Below, one piece after another: positions 17,355 to 27,632 of a DNA stretch of 64,000 nucleotides. The stretch spans positions 1 to 64,000 of the forward strand of contig NZ_BANS01000029.1 in NCBI RefSeq assembly GCF_000332995.1, given 5' to 3'. The first letter of the stretch is position 1; every line of letters begins with the position of its first letter. The notes beneath the pieces are model-generated. The model did not search any database, had not been told where the DNA came from, and saw only the letters and a program-made list of their open reading frames with translations. The DNA is from Gordonia amicalis NBRC 100051 = JCM 11271 (GTDB lineage: Bacteria > Actinomycetota > Actinomycetes > Mycobacteriales > Mycobacteriaceae). Position numbers and translations under genes: made by a program.

Positions 17355-20102
17355 GTGAGTCCAGCGCAGAGTTCCCCGGCAGCAACCCGTACCGGCAGCA
17401 AGGTCAAGACCAAGCAACCGGTCCTCATGCTCCTCGACGGACATTCCCTGGCATATCGGGCGTTCTTCGCGCTCCCGGCCGAGAACTTCAAGACGCACTC
17501 CGGGCAGACCACGAACGCCGTCTACGGCTTCACCTCGATGCTGATCAACCTGCTGCGCGACGAGGAGCCCACCCACATCGCGGCCGCCTTCGACGTCTCG
17601 CGGAAGACGTTCCGCTCGGAGATGTACCCGGAGTACAAGGCGCAGCGCTCCAAGTCGCCCGACGAGTTCAACGGGCAGGTCGACCTCACCAAGGAGGTTC
17701 TCGACGCGCTGGGCGTCACGGTCATGGCCATCGAGGGCTACGAGGCCGACGACATCATCGCGACCCTCGCGACCCAGGCCCGCGAACAGGGTTTCAAGGT
17801 CCTGATCGTCACCGGTGACCGCGATTCGCTGCAGCTCGTCGACGCCTCGACCACGGTCCTCTACCCGCGCAAGGGTGTCTCGGACCTCACGCGTTTCACC
17901 CCCGAAGAGGTGGAGAAGAAGTACGGTCTCACCCCGGCGCAGTACCCGGACTACGCCGCGCTGCGCGGCGACCCCAGCGACAACCTGCCCGGCATCCCCG
18001 GGGTTGGGGAGAAGACCGCGTCGAAGTGGATTCGTGAATACGGTTCGCTGGCCTCGCTGGTCGATCACGTTGACGAGGTGAAGGGCAAGGTCGGCGACGC
18101 CCTGCGTGCTCATCTCGCCTCGGTGCAGACCAACCGTCAGCTCACCGAACTCATCCGCGACATGCAGCTGCCGGCCGGCCCCGACGACCTCGCGATGGTC
18201 GGCTGGGATCGCGACCGCATCCACCAGCTCTTCGACGACCTCGAGTTCCGCGTCCTGCGCGACCGCCTGTTCTCGACCCTGAGTTCCGTTGAGCCCGAAG
18301 CCGAGGCCGGATTCGACCTCGACGGTTCGGTCCTCGGTGCCGGTGAGGTCGCGAGCTGGCTCACCGAACACGCCCGAACCGGCCGCACGGGTCTCGCGGT
18401 GACCGCGCCGCACGTCGTCGTGGGCTCGGACCCGACCGGTCTGGCGATCGCGGCCGCCGACGGCTCGTCGGCGTACGTCGATGTGACCACGCTGACGCCG
18501 GAAGATGATGCGGCACTGGCCAACTGGCTTGCCGATCCCGACGCGCTGAAGGCTGTTCACGAGGCCAAGTGGGCGGTGCACGCGCTGCGCTCGCGCGGCT
18601 GGAAGCTCGACGGGGTCACCAGCGACACCTCGCTGGCCGCATATCTCGTCCGCCCCGGACAGCGGACCTTCAACCTCGACGACCTCGCCCTGCGGTATCT
18701 GCGCCGGGAACTGCGCGCCGACACGGGTGCGGGTGACGGCCAGATGTCACTGCTCGACGACGACACCGAGGGCAAGGTCGCCGAACAGCACATGCTCGAG
18801 GCGCGGGCGGTACAGGAACTCGCCGACACGCTCGACATCGAGCTCGACCGCATCGACTCCAAGCCGCTGCTGACCGAGATGGAGCTGCCGCTGTCGTTCG
18901 TGCTGGCCGACCTCGAGGCCGCCGGCATCGCCGTCGACGTCGACCACTTCAATGCACTCGCGCAGATGTTCAACGACCGGATTCGTGCAGCCGCGGAATC
19001 GGCCTACGAGGTCATCGGCGAACAGATCAACCTGGGCTCGCCGAAGCAGCTGCAGACCGTGCTCTTCGACAAGCTCGACATGCCGAAGACCAAGAAGACG
19101 AAGACCGGTTACACCACCGACGCCGACGCCCTGCAGTCGCTGTACGAGAAGACCGAACATCCTTTCCTCGCACACCTTCTCGAGCATCGCGACGCCACGA
19201 GGCTGAAGGTCACCGTCGATGGTCTGCTGAAATCGGTGGCGGACGACGGTCGCATCCACACCACCTTCAACCAGACCATCGCGGCCACCGGCCGGTTGTC
19301 GTCGACCGAGCCGAACCTGCAGAACATCCCGGTCCGCACCGAGGCCGGACGCGAGATCCGCCGCGGCTTCATCGTCGGCACCGACCAGGCGTCCGAGGTC
19401 AACTACGAAAGTCTGATGACCGCCGACTACAGCCAGATCGAGATGCGGATCATGGCGCACCTGTCGGAGGACGAGGGACTGATCGAGGCCTTCAACACCG
19501 GCGAGGACCTGCACAACTTCGTCGGATCGCGCGCCTTCGGGGTGCCGATCGACGAGGTGACCATCGAGATGCGTCACCGCGTGAAGGCGATGTCGTACGG
19601 ACTTGCCTACGGCCTCAGCGCTTTCGGACTCGCGGCACAGCTGAAGATCAGCCGCGAGGAGGCCAAGGAACAGATGGAGGCGTACTTCGCGCGCTTCGGC
19701 GGCGTGCGTGACTATCTGCACGATGTGGTCGCCGAGGCCCGGCGCAACGAGTACACCGCGACCCTGTTCGGCCGCCGGCGTTACCTGCCCGACCTGAACA
19801 GCGACAACTTCCAGCGACGCCAGTCCGCCGAGCGGATGGCGCTCAACGCGCCCATCCAGGGCACCGCGGCCGACATCATCAAGGTCGCGATGATCAACGT
19901 CCACAAGCGATTCGTCGCGGAGAAGCTGACATCGCGGGTGCTGCTGCAGGTCCACGACGAACTCGTGGTCGAGGTGGCGCCCGGTGAGCGGGACGCGGTG
20001 GAGGCAGCGGTGCGTGAGGAGATGGGTAACGCCATCACGCTGTCGGTCCCGCTAGAGGTGTCGGTCGGGTTCGGTCGGTCCTGGGACGACGCGGCCCACT
20101 GA
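17355..20102 (+). CDS. polA: DNA polymerase I
   Basis: A 915-residue enzyme for Okazaki-fragment maturation and excision repair. The N-terminal 5'-3' exonuclease/flap domain shows LLDGHSLAYRAFFAL, EGYEADDIIATLA and VTGDRDSLQLV, then the H3TH segment LRGDPSDNLPGIPGVGEKTA. The middle 3'-5' exonuclease-like domain (about 320-510) lacks clear catalytic acidic motifs, so proofreading is probably absent, as in mycobacterial PolA. The polymerase domain has motif A ADYSQIEMRIMAHLS, O-helix RHRVKAMSYGLAYG and motif C LLQVHDELVVEV. The O-helix carries Tyr where E. coli has Phe762. GTG at 17355 is likely a leaderless start. The stop overlaps the next gene (TGATG). Confidence 0.97.
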   Translation: MSPAQSSPAATRTGSKVKTKQPVLMLLDGHSLAYRAFFALPAENFKTHSGQTTNAVYGFTSMLINLLRDEEPTHIAAAFDVSRKTFRSEMYPEYKAQRSKSPDEFNGQVDLTKEVLDALGVTVMAIEGYEADDIIATLATQAREQGFKVLIVTGDRDSLQLVDASTTVLYPRKGVSDLTRFTPEEVEKKYGLTPAQYPDYAALRGDPSDNLPGIPGVGEKTASKWIREYGSLASLVDHVDEVKGKVGDALRAHLASVQTNRQLTELIRDMQLPAGPDDLAMVGWDRDRIHQLFDDLEFRVLRDRLFSTLSSVEPEAEAGFDLDGSVLGAGEVASWLTEHARTGRTGLAVTAPHVVVGSDPTGLAIAAADGSSAYVDVTTLTPEDDAALANWLADPDALKAVHEAKWAVHALRSRGWKLDGVTSDTSLAAYLVRPGQRTFNLDDLALRYLRRELRADTGAGDGQMSLLDDDTEGKVAEQHMLEARAVQELADTLDIELDRIDSKPLLTEMELPLSFVLADLEAAGIAVDVDHFNALAQMFNDRIRAAAESAYEVIGEQINLGSPKQLQTVLFDKLDMPKTKKTKTGYTTDADALQSLYEKTEHPFLAHLLEHRDATRLKVTVDGLLKSVADDGRIHTTFNQTIAATGRLSSTEPNLQNIPVRTEAGREIRRGFIVGTDQASEVNYESLMTADYSQIEMRIMAHLSEDEGLIEAFNTGEDLHNFVGSRAFGVPIDEVTIEMRHRVKAMSYGLAYGLSAFGLAAQLKISREEAKEQMEAYFARFGGVRDYLHDVVAEARRNEYTATLFGRRRYLPDLNSDNFQRRQSAERMALNAPIQGTAADIIKVAMINVHKRFVAEKLTSRVLLQVHDELVVEVAPGERDAVEAAVREEMGNAITLSVPLEVSVGFGRSWDDAAH

Positions 20103-21190
20103 TGGTCTCCTCGCCCAGGCGGGTCGGTGTTCTCATCGGCGACGGCATCGGTCCCGAGGTCGTGCCGGCCGCGATGACGGTGGCCGACGCGGCAGCGGCC
20201 GTGGAGGGCTTCGGGATCGATTGGGAGGAACTCCCGTTCGGCGCCGCCGCCATCGCCTCCCACGACGACGCGGTACCCGATGCGACGCTGTCGGCCCTCG
20301 ACGACCTCGGTCTGTGGATCGTCGGGCCGCACGATTCGGCGGCGTACCCGGTCGAGCACCGCAGCCGCACCCCGGGGGCGGTGCTGCGCACTAGGTACGG
20401 ACTGTTCGCCAATCTCCGTCCCGCCAAGGCATTTCCGGGTGTGCCGGCGACGAAGCCCGACATCGACGTGTTGATCGTCCGGGAGAACTCCGAAGGCCTC
20501 TACGCCGACCGCAACATGACCGTGGGCAGCGGTGAGTTCATGCCGACCCCGGATGTCGCGCTGGCCGTGGGGCTCGTGACCCGGTCGGCCAGCGAGCGCA
20601 TCGCGCGGGTCGCCTTCGAAGCCGCACGGGACCGCGCTGATTCCGGTCGTCCGGCACGGCTGACCATCGTGCACAAGGCGAACGTGCTGCGCCTGACCAC
20701 GGGCCTGTTCCGCGACGCGTGCCGGGAGGTCGGCAAGGAGTTTCCCGACGTGGAGATCACCGAACAACACGTCGACGCCATGGCGGCGCTGCTCGTCCGC
20801 CGACCCGCTGACTTCGACGTCATCGTCACCGAGAACCTCTTCGGCGACATCCTGTCCGACCTGGCGGGCGAACTCGCCGGCTCGCTCGGCATCGCCGGTT
20901 CGGTGAACTGTTCGACGACCCAGGTGATGGCGCAGGCCACCCACGGAGCCGCCCCCGACATCGCCGGGCGGGGCGTCGCGAATCCCGTCGCCATGATCGC
21001 GTCGGTGGCCATGGGGTTCCGGCGCTACGGGCTCATCGCGGACGACCCGGAACTGATCGCGGTTGCCGACCGCATGGATTCGGCGGTCGCCGGCACCCTC
21101 GCGGCCGCGATCGCGACCGCCGACCTGGGCGGGACGGCATCGACCACCGAGTTCGCCGCAGAGGCGGTCCGGCGGGTGACCGGCACGTGA
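20102..21190 (+). CDS. Isocitrate/isopropylmalate-family decarboxylating dehydrogenase
   Basis: A 362-residue metal- and NAD(P)-dependent beta-decarboxylating dehydrogenase. It has GVLIGDGIGPEVVPAAM at the N-terminus, VRENSEGLYADRN in the substrate region, the catalytic Lys segment IVHKANVLRLTTGLFRD and the Asp-rich metal motif NLFGDILSDLAGELAGSLG. The set fits tartrate dehydrogenase, 3-isopropylmalate dehydrogenase or a homoisocitrate-type enzyme. Residues in the substrate loop do not let me choose; a canonical leuB would normally sit in a leucine cluster, which is absent here. Its ATG overlaps the polA stop (TGATG), so it depends on polA translation, an odd pairing for a metabolic enzyme. 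Confidence 0.8.
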   Translation: MVSSPRRVGVLIGDGIGPEVVPAAMTVADAAAAVEGFGIDWEELPFGAAAIASHDDAVPDATLSALDDLGLWIVGPHDSAAYPVEHRSRTPGAVLRTRYGLFANLRPAKAFPGVPATKPDIDVLIVRENSEGLYADRNMTVGSGEFMPTPDVALAVGLVTRSASERIARVAFEAARDRADSGRPARLTIVHKANVLRLTTGLFRDACREVGKEFPDVEITEQHVDAMAALLVRRPADFDVIVTENLFGDILSDLAGELAGSLGIAGSVNCSTTQVMAQATHGAAPDIAGRGVANPVAMIASVAMGFRRYGLIADDPELIAVADRMDSAVAGTLAAAIATADLGGTASTTEFAAEAVRRVTGT

Positions 21191-21296
21191 CGCGCACGCG
21201 GACGTGCGTGAACTCCGGGTGGTCAGCCGGTGGGACGGGTGGCAACTACAGTGTGTTGTCTGACCAGGTGATCGTTCGAGATCGAAGGGATGTGTT

Positions 21297-22235
21297 GTGA
21301 CACGGGCCTCGACGCGGGTCGACCGACGTTCCCTTCGACCACGTGTGGCCCGGTTGCTCGGCGTGCTCCTGGTGCTCGCGGTCGTGGTCACCGGCTGTGT
21401 GAACAACGAGGAACGCGAGCGCGCCAACCAGGTGACCCCGATCAACGTCGACGTGGCGAAGGTACCGGCGATCGCCGCGCTGGTTCCGCCGGAGATCGCT
21501 CGCACCGGTCGGCTCGTCGTCGGCGTCAACGTGCCGTACCAGCCCAACGAGTTCAAAGGGCCGGACGGCAAGATCATCGGCTACGACGTCGACCTCATGA
21601 ACGCCGTCGGCAAGGTCCTCGGCCTGACGCCGGTGTACAAGGAATCGCAGTTCGACACGATCATCCCGTCGGTGCAGGCGGGGACCTACCAGCTGGGCAT
21701 GTCGTCGTTCACCGACACGCTCGAGCGGGAGAAGCAGGTCGACTTCGTGACCTACTACAGCGCCGGCGTGCAGTGGGCACAGGCCGCCGACTCCGATGAG
21801 GCCATCGACCCGTCGAACGCGTGCGGCAAGCGGGTCGCGGTACAGACCACCACCTACGAGGACACCGACGAGATCCCGGCCAAGAGCGCCGAATGCGTGG
21901 CCAGAGGTCTTCCGCCGATCGACAAGGTGAAATTCGACAGCCAGGACGAGGCGGTGAACGCGCTGATCCTCGGCCGGGTCGACGCTATGTCGGCGGATTC
22001 GCCGGTCACCGCCTATGCGATCAAACGCACCAACGGAAAGCTGAAGGCCGCCGGTGAACTGTTCGACTCGGCGCCTTACGGATGGCCGGTTCGGAAGGGT
22101 TCCGGGTTGGGACCCGCGCTGCAGAAGGCCGTGCAATATCTGATGGACAACGGACAGTACGACGAGATCGCGGCCAACTGGGGCCTGCAGGAGGGCATGA
22201 TCGATGTCTCCGTCATCAACGGAGCGGTGAGCTGA
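21297..22235 (+). CDS. Polar amino-acid ABC transporter substrate-binding lipoprotein
   Basis: A 312-residue type II (SBP_bac_3) binding protein. The GTG start at 21297 is preceded by GAAGGGA. A signal with twin basic clusters leads to lipobox VVVTGC (Cys at residue 34). The fold begins with GRLVVGVNVPYQPNEFKGPDGKIIGYDVDLMNAVGKVLG, where the GYDVDL motif is typical of glutamine, glutamate or arginine binding proteins, followed by FDTIIPSVQAGTYQLGMSSFT. It heads a three-gene operon with permease and ATPase; the permease ATG is one base after its stop. Ligand is probably a polar or charged amino acid. Confidence 0.9.
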   Translation: MTRASTRVDRRSLRPRVARLLGVLLVLAVVVTGCVNNEERERANQVTPINVDVAKVPAIAALVPPEIARTGRLVVGVNVPYQPNEFKGPDGKIIGYDVDLMNAVGKVLGLTPVYKESQFDTIIPSVQAGTYQLGMSSFTDTLEREKQVDFVTYYSAGVQWAQAADSDEAIDPSNACGKRVAVQTTTYEDTDEIPAKSAECVARGLPPIDKVKFDSQDEAVNALILGRVDAMSADSPVTAYAIKRTNGKLKAAGELFDSAPYGWPVRKGSGLGPALQKAVQYLMDNGQYDEIAANWGLQEGMIDVSVINGAVS

Positions 22236-22236
22236 G

Positions 22237-23213
22237 ATGACCTCACCGCAGACCGACTCCACCACCACGGCCGGCGAGCCCGAACCGATCAAGGCGGTAC
22301 CGCTTCGCCGACCGGGGCAGTGGATCGCCGCCGTCATCATCCTCGTGCTGGCGGCGCTGTTCGTCTACGGGGCCGCCACCAACAAGGCCTACGCCTGGGG
22401 CACCTACGGCCGCTATCTGTTCGACGAACGCGTGCTGTCCGGCGTCGGGTACACGCTCGCACTCACGGTGCTGGCGATGACGATCGCGATCGTCCTCGGT
22501 GTCGCCCTCGCCATCATGCGGCTCTCGCCGAATCCCGTCCTGCGCGGCACCGCCTGGGTGTACCTGTGGATCTTCCGCGGCACACCGGTGTACGTGCAGC
22601 TCGTCTTCTGGGGTCTGTTCCCGGCGATCTACAAGCAGATCGACGTCGGCATTCCCTTCGTTCACCAGTTCGCGTCCTTCGACATCCAGACCCTCCACGC
22701 CGCATTCCTGTTCGCGGTCATCGGCCTCGGTCTCAACGAAGCCGCGTACATGGCCGAGATCGTGCGCGCGGGCGTGTCGTCGGTCGGCGAGGGACAGTCC
22801 GAGGCGTCGATCGCATTGGGCATGTCGTGGGCGCAGACGATGCGCCGGACCGTGCTGCCACAGGCCATGCGGGTGATCATCCCGCCCACCGGCAACGAGT
22901 TGATCTCCATGCTCAAGACCACGAGCCTCGTGGCAGCGGTGCCGCTGACACTCGACCTCTATGGACGGGTGCGTGACATCTCCGGCGTCAACTTCGAACC
23001 GATCCCGCTGCTGCTCGTCGCCTCGACCTGGTACCTCGTCGTCACCAGCATCCTGATGGTCGGCCAGTACTACGTGGAGCGCCACTACTCACGGGGCGCC
23101 ACCCGCGCGCTGACCGCACGACAGCTGAAGGCGATGGCCGACGGGCAGGCGGCTGCGGCCGATGACGTCGCGGGCGGACCGGGAGCAGGCCGCACGACCG
23201 GGGGAGAGAACGC

Positions 23214-23217
<4 letters not shown>
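22237..23217 (+). CDS. Polar amino-acid ABC transporter permease
   Basis: A 326-residue permease of the HisM/GlnP family. After about 25 cytoplasmic residues there are five or more membrane segments ([55 protein letters not shown] and others). The coupling motif is [34 protein letters not shown], with the conserved EAA-type Gly. The ~35-residue C-terminal tail is Ala/Gly-rich. As a single permease gene it presumably works as a homodimer. Its stop overlaps the ATPase start (ATGA). Confidence 0.92.
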
Positions 23218-23985
<768 letters not shown>

Positions 23986-23987
<2 letters not shown>

Positions 23988-24004
23988 GGCCGGGACCCCG
24001 GCTC
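23986..24004. terminator. Terminator hairpin between convergent genes
   Basis: A GC-rich hairpin pairs GAG and CCGGG with CCCGG and CTC around a short loop. It begins on the stop codon of the ATPase gene and ends two bases before the stop of the minus-strand methyltransferase gene, so it could serve both. Confidence 0.4.
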
Positions 24005-24005
24005 G

Positions 24006-24869
24006 TCATGCAGGTTTGTGGCTGCAGAAGATCGCGGTGCCGGGGAAGTAGCGTCCGCGAAACGGGCTCCACTGCCCCCATTCGCGATCGTGATCGTCGG
24101 GCCACTCGGGTTCGATGATGTCGTCGAGGATGAACCCGGCTGCCCGGAGCTCGCGCACCCGGTCGCCGATGGTCCGGTGGTGCTCGACGTAGGTGATCTG
24201 ACCACTCGGGTCGGTTTCGGTGTACGGGGTCCGGTTGAAGTACGGGATGTGCACGGTCAGCCCCTCGGGTCCCGGGTCGTCGAGGAACATCCACCGCATC
24301 GGATGGTTGACCGCGAAAACCCAACGGCCGCCGGGCTTCAGGACGCGGGCGACCTCGGCCATGACGCCGGCGGAGTCGGCGACGAAGGGGATTGCGCCGA
24401 AGGCCGAGCAGGCGGTGTCGAATGACTCGTCGGCGAACGGAAGCGTTTCGGCGGTCGCCTGGATCAGCGGCACGCGCACCTCGTCGGCGTCCATGGCGTC
24501 GAGTCCGATCCCGAGCATGCGACGGGACAGGTCGACACCGACGGCGTGTGCGCCGTTGGCCGCCAGCCAGCGGGCACATGGTGCTGAGCCGCAGCCGATC
24601 TCGAGGATCGTGCGGCCCCGGATCTCGCCGAGAAGGCCGGCCTCGGACTCGCGGACACCTTCGGGACACCACACGAACTCGCCGCCCCCGGTGTAGGTGC
24701 CGAGGAAGGCGCCGTGCTCGTCGTGGTAATTCTCCGCGTCGTAGTCCCACCACCAGCGGCTGGCCCGGTCACTTGTCGCGGAGTCGACGTCGCCCAGGAC
24801 GCGTGGAGGTCGTACGGAGGTCTCCTGTTCGGTGGTCTCCGAATTCTCACGGTCGTCCTTCGTGGGCAT
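24006..24869 (-). CDS. SAM-dependent methyltransferase (Methyltransf_11 type)
   Basis: A 287-residue class I methyltransferase. After about 80 residues containing SRWWWDYDAENYHDEHGAFLG, the SAM-binding motif I is ILEIGCGSAPCARWLA, the acidic end of strand 2 is AVGVDLS, and motif III/IV is VPLIQATAETLPFADESFD; post-motif text is VARVLKPGGRWVFAVNHP. The C-terminus holds YVEHHRTIGDRVRELRAAGF, usual for small-molecule methyltransferases. The substrate is not evident. It stands alone on the minus strand downstream of a convergent ABC operon. Confidence 0.85.
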   Translation of the reverse strand: MPTKDDRENSETTEQETSVRPPRVLGDVDSATSDRASRWWWDYDAENYHDEHGAFLGTYTGGGEFVWCPEGVRESEAGLLGEIRGRTILEIGCGSAPCARWLAANGAHAVGVDLSRRMLGIGLDAMDADEVRVPLIQATAETLPFADESFDTACSAFGAIPFVADSAGVMAEVARVLKPGGRWVFAVNHPMRWMFLDDPGPEGLTVHIPYFNRTPYTETDPSGQITYVEHHRTIGDRVRELRAAGFILDDIIEPEWPDDHDREWGQWSPFRGRYFPGTAIFCSHKPA

Positions 24870-24962
24870 CCTGCGATGATAGGTCCCCGTCCGGTACGGC
24901 CCGGCGGCGGCAGAGCCTGTCGAGCGGCCGGGGGCCCGATCACCACGGACGCGGGCGCGGTG

Positions 24963-25715
24963 TCACCGGGTGCCGGGGACCGGTTCCTCGGATGTGGGGT
25001 CGGAACGGGCCGGTTCGGTCGCGTTCGGCGACTGCGGTGCGTGACGGATGGCGATCATCATGGCCACGCCGACCGCGGCCGTGAAGACGCCGACGGCGAG
25101 GTACTGCCACGACCGGAAGGGGCCCGGCAGGAATGCGACCGTCGCGATCCACCAGGCGAGAGTCATCGTCGTGAAGCACTGCCACATCAACCGGCTTTGA
25201 CCGCGAAATGACCTGCGGCGCAGTGTCATCGACGGGCCGAACAGTGCATATGACATGAGGGTCAGTGCCGAACTCGCGAGATAGAGCGGGTCGTCGAACA
25301 GGAGTCGCAGATACTCCCACGCGAGGATGGAACCGGTGGTCGCCGCGATGATCAGCAGCGTGAACTGGAAAGGGGACCACGCCGGTGCCAGTTCTCGACG
25401 GCCGTATCGGATGAGCTGGGCGAAGAACACGAACTCCAGGAGTGCGGCGCTCAGCAGGCCGAGCCAGAACAGCTGGAGGAACCAGTGGTCATAGGTGGAG
25501 AACCAGTCGCGGAAGCGGACGACATAGGCGATGTCGTGGGCAAACCAGAAGAGGGTGCAGGCCAGCGGTATCGAGTAGCTCGAGTCGCGGCGTGCGACGC
25601 GTGCTGCCTCGATCAGCCACACCGTCTGGCAGAGCATCGCCACGCCCAGCCCCACCAGCAGTCCGACAGCGTTGGCGTCGATCGCCTCGAGGAGTCGATC
25701 TGGCGAATAGGTCAC
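24963..25715 (-). CDS. Integral membrane protein of unknown function
   Basis: A 250-residue protein with about seven hydrophobic segments, including AVGLLVGLGVAMLCQTVWLI, PLACTLFWFAHDIAYVV, FLQLFWLGLLSAALLEFVFFA, FTLLIIAATTGSILAWEYL and YLAVGVFTAAVGVAMMIAI. The end is a hydrophilic Pro/Thr/Glu tail. I chose the GTG at 25715 because GTAGGAG lies five bases before it; the open frame begins upstream at 25790. I do not recognise a functional family. The Trp/Tyr/His-rich loops (WFAHDIAYVVRFRDWF) are notable. It lies between two methyltransferase genes on the same strand but is separated from both by about 90-125 bp. Confidence 0.7.
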   Translation of the reverse strand: MTYSPDRLLEAIDANAVGLLVGLGVAMLCQTVWLIEAARVARRDSSYSIPLACTLFWFAHDIAYVVRFRDWFSTYDHWFLQLFWLGLLSAALLEFVFFAQLIRYGRRELAPAWSPFQFTLLIIAATTGSILAWEYLRLLFDDPLYLASSALTLMSYALFGPSMTLRRRSFRGQSRLMWQCFTTMTLAWWIATVAFLPGPFRSWQYLAVGVFTAAVGVAMMIAIRHAPQSPNATEPARSDPTSEEPVPGTR

Positions 25716-25838
25716 GCGTCTCCTACCGTCCGGCGCCGGTCCGGATCCCGGCACGGAAAAATGGTCGCATGCCAAATTATTTATCGTCAAGACATGTGTC
25801 GGACCTGTGGGAGTCGGACGGGTCGAGTGAAGTTCGGG

Positions 25839-26969
25839 TCACTGGATGAGTTCGTAGAACCGGAAGAAGCCGAAACCCTCGATCGGCAACACCTCGACGC
25901 TCTGAAAGCCGGCCTGCTCGGCGTACGACCGGAGGATGGCGGGTCGCATCACTGTGCCGGTGGCCACCGACGGCGGCGAACTCATCGAATCCGGTAGGCA
26001 GACGAAGAGTGAGAACCCGTACATCAGTTTGTCCAGTTCGTCTGCGGGGCCGGAGAATTCGTCGGAAACCGCTTCGTCCATGACGATCATCGGCGCACCG
26101 GGTGCCAGGGCTTGCCGGGCCGCGGCCAGCACGTCGACGGGCCGCGGCATGTCGTGGAGGCATTCGAACGCGAACGCGGCGTCGAACGGTCCGTGTGCGG
26201 TGGCCTCCTCTCCGCCGGCCAGATGGAACTGCACTCGGTCGCCGAGTCCTGCGGCCTCGGCGTTGTCACGCGCCATCTGCACCGATGCCGCATCGACGTC
26301 GAGACCGACGAACGTCGCCTCCGGATAGGCGCGGGCCAGGGCGATGGTCGAATGACCCGCGCCGAAGCCGATGTCGGCGATCTTCGCGTCCGGTCGCGAC
26401 AGTCGCTGATGGAGGTGGGCGACCCTGCCGAGAGCAGGTCCGAGTTCGGTGTCGAACCACGGCTTGTTGAGTGCGGCCTGGCATTCACGCGCGTCCGCTC
26501 CGAGTTGTTCCCAGCTGACACCGCCTCCGTTGCGATAAGCATCGAGCAGTTCGGGCAGCCGGCCGAACGAGGCGGCGAACATCCGGGGCAGCGCACCCAG
26601 ATAGGAACGGCTGGAGGTGTCGGTGAGGACCTCGGCGACGCCGGGTGAGATGGCGAATGTCGTCGGGGTGTCGGACAGGTCGGCGGCGAGGATGCCGAAG
26701 GCCGCCTGCATCTCCAGCCATTCACGGGCGTACCGTGCGTCGGTGGCGGTCCGGGCGGCGAGATCGGCGGCGGTGAGTGGACCATGGTCGGCGAGGCACT
26801 GATACCAGCCGAGGCGCTCCCCGAGGTAGACGCTCATGGTCTCCGCGGTGGCCAGTGTGGAGTCGAGGAATCGCTCGGCGAATTCATCGGCACTCGGCGC
26901 CGTCGGTGCGATGGTCGTGCGGTGCGGGCTCTGTCCGGGCGGTTCGGTGCCATCAGGTGTGATCGTCAT
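25839..26969 (-). CDS. Class I SAM-dependent methyltransferase with N-terminal winged helix
   Basis: A 376-residue protein. Residues about 30-115 form a winged-helix dimerisation domain (LGWYQCLADHGPLTAADLAARTATDARYAREWLEMQAAFGIL), as in O-methyltransferase-like families. The catalytic domain has IADIGFGAGHSTIALARAYP (motif I), FVGLDVDAASVQMAR and DAAFAFECLHDMPRPVDVL, followed by PGAPMIVMDEAVSDEF. The architecture is shared by a large actinobacterial family whose substrates are mostly unknown. The ATG at 26969 has no strong upstream site. It is not obviously in an operon. Confidence 0.82.
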   Translation of the reverse strand: MTITPDGTEPPGQSPHRTTIAPTAPSADEFAERFLDSTLATAETMSVYLGERLGWYQCLADHGPLTAADLAARTATDARYAREWLEMQAAFGILAADLSDTPTTFAISPGVAEVLTDTSSRSYLGALPRMFAASFGRLPELLDAYRNGGGVSWEQLGADARECQAALNKPWFDTELGPALGRVAHLHQRLSRPDAKIADIGFGAGHSTIALARAYPEATFVGLDVDAASVQMARDNAEAAGLGDRVQFHLAGGEEATAHGPFDAAFAFECLHDMPRPVDVLAAARQALAPGAPMIVMDEAVSDEFSGPADELDKLMYGFSLFVCLPDSMSSPPSVATGTVMRPAILRSYAEQAGFQSVEVLPIEGFGFFRFYELIQ

Positions 26970-27041
26970 GATGGAACGATGGCAGCGTTGGCTCTCGAGC
27001 CGGTCACGGTGCGGTTTCGACTCGGTCCGCAGGTCGTCGCC

Positions 27042-27632
27042 TCAGCACGCCCGCCCGGCCACCACGTGTTCGGTTCCGGCGTCGGGGTCCCAGCGCCGCA
27101 ATGCGGTGAACGTGCAGATCCGGTCGGGTTTGCCCAGCGACTCGAGTGTGCCCAGTGCTTCGCCGACCTGTGTGAACGACAGGCGTCGGGCGAGGGTGAA
27201 GTGCGGGGTCCAGGCGCCCGGGTCCACGTGAGCGAAGGTGCTCGGGGTGGGGTCGTCGTCCTGCACGTCCTCGTCGCGGTGGGCGGTGTGCTCGCGAACC
27301 GTCCGTGCGACCTGGGCATGCAGCGACAGCAACTCGGTGCTCGGGACGACGAGCAGCGCGAGCGTATGGCGCGACCCATGGCCGAACACGATGGGCGCAC
27401 CGATGATGCAGTTCAGCGGGAGACGCTGGGCGGCGGGGCCGAGGGCGACGTCGGCGGCCGTCGCGATGTGGCGGGCCGCCAGCAGGGTGACGTGCGGACG
27501 GTTGGTGTCCGAACGGATGCGCTGGGCGCTGGGCAGGTCGGCGTCGGCGAGCGCGGCCCAGCGGTGCCGGAACCAGTGGTCGGTGTCGTCGTCGGGTAAC
27601 AACTCGATCGAATGTGCCACGGACGTAGTCAA
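27042..27632 (-). CDS. 2H phosphoesterase / 2'-5' RNA ligase-like protein
   Basis: A protein of about 196 residues with two HxT/S-type signatures: RPHVTLLAAR and TPHFTLARRL, spaced about 115 residues apart as in LigT-like 2H phosphoesterases. These His residues form the active site of enzymes that open 2',3'-cyclic phosphates or related bonds. The start is uncertain. I use TTG at 27632, eight bases after GGAGAG (product MTTSVAHSIELL...); GTG at 27620 is an alternative. The open frame continues to 27890 without a better site. The physiological substrate is unknown. Confidence 0.72.
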   Translation of the reverse strand: MTTSVAHSIELLPDDDTDHWFRHRWAALADADLPSAQRIRSDTNRPHVTLLAARHIATAADVALGPAAQRLPLNCIIGAPIVFGHGSRHTLALLVVPSTELLSLHAQVARTVREHTAHRDEDVQDDDPTPSTFAHVDPGAWTPHFTLARRLSFTQVGEALGTLESLGKPDRICTFTALRRWDPDAGTEHVVAGRAC

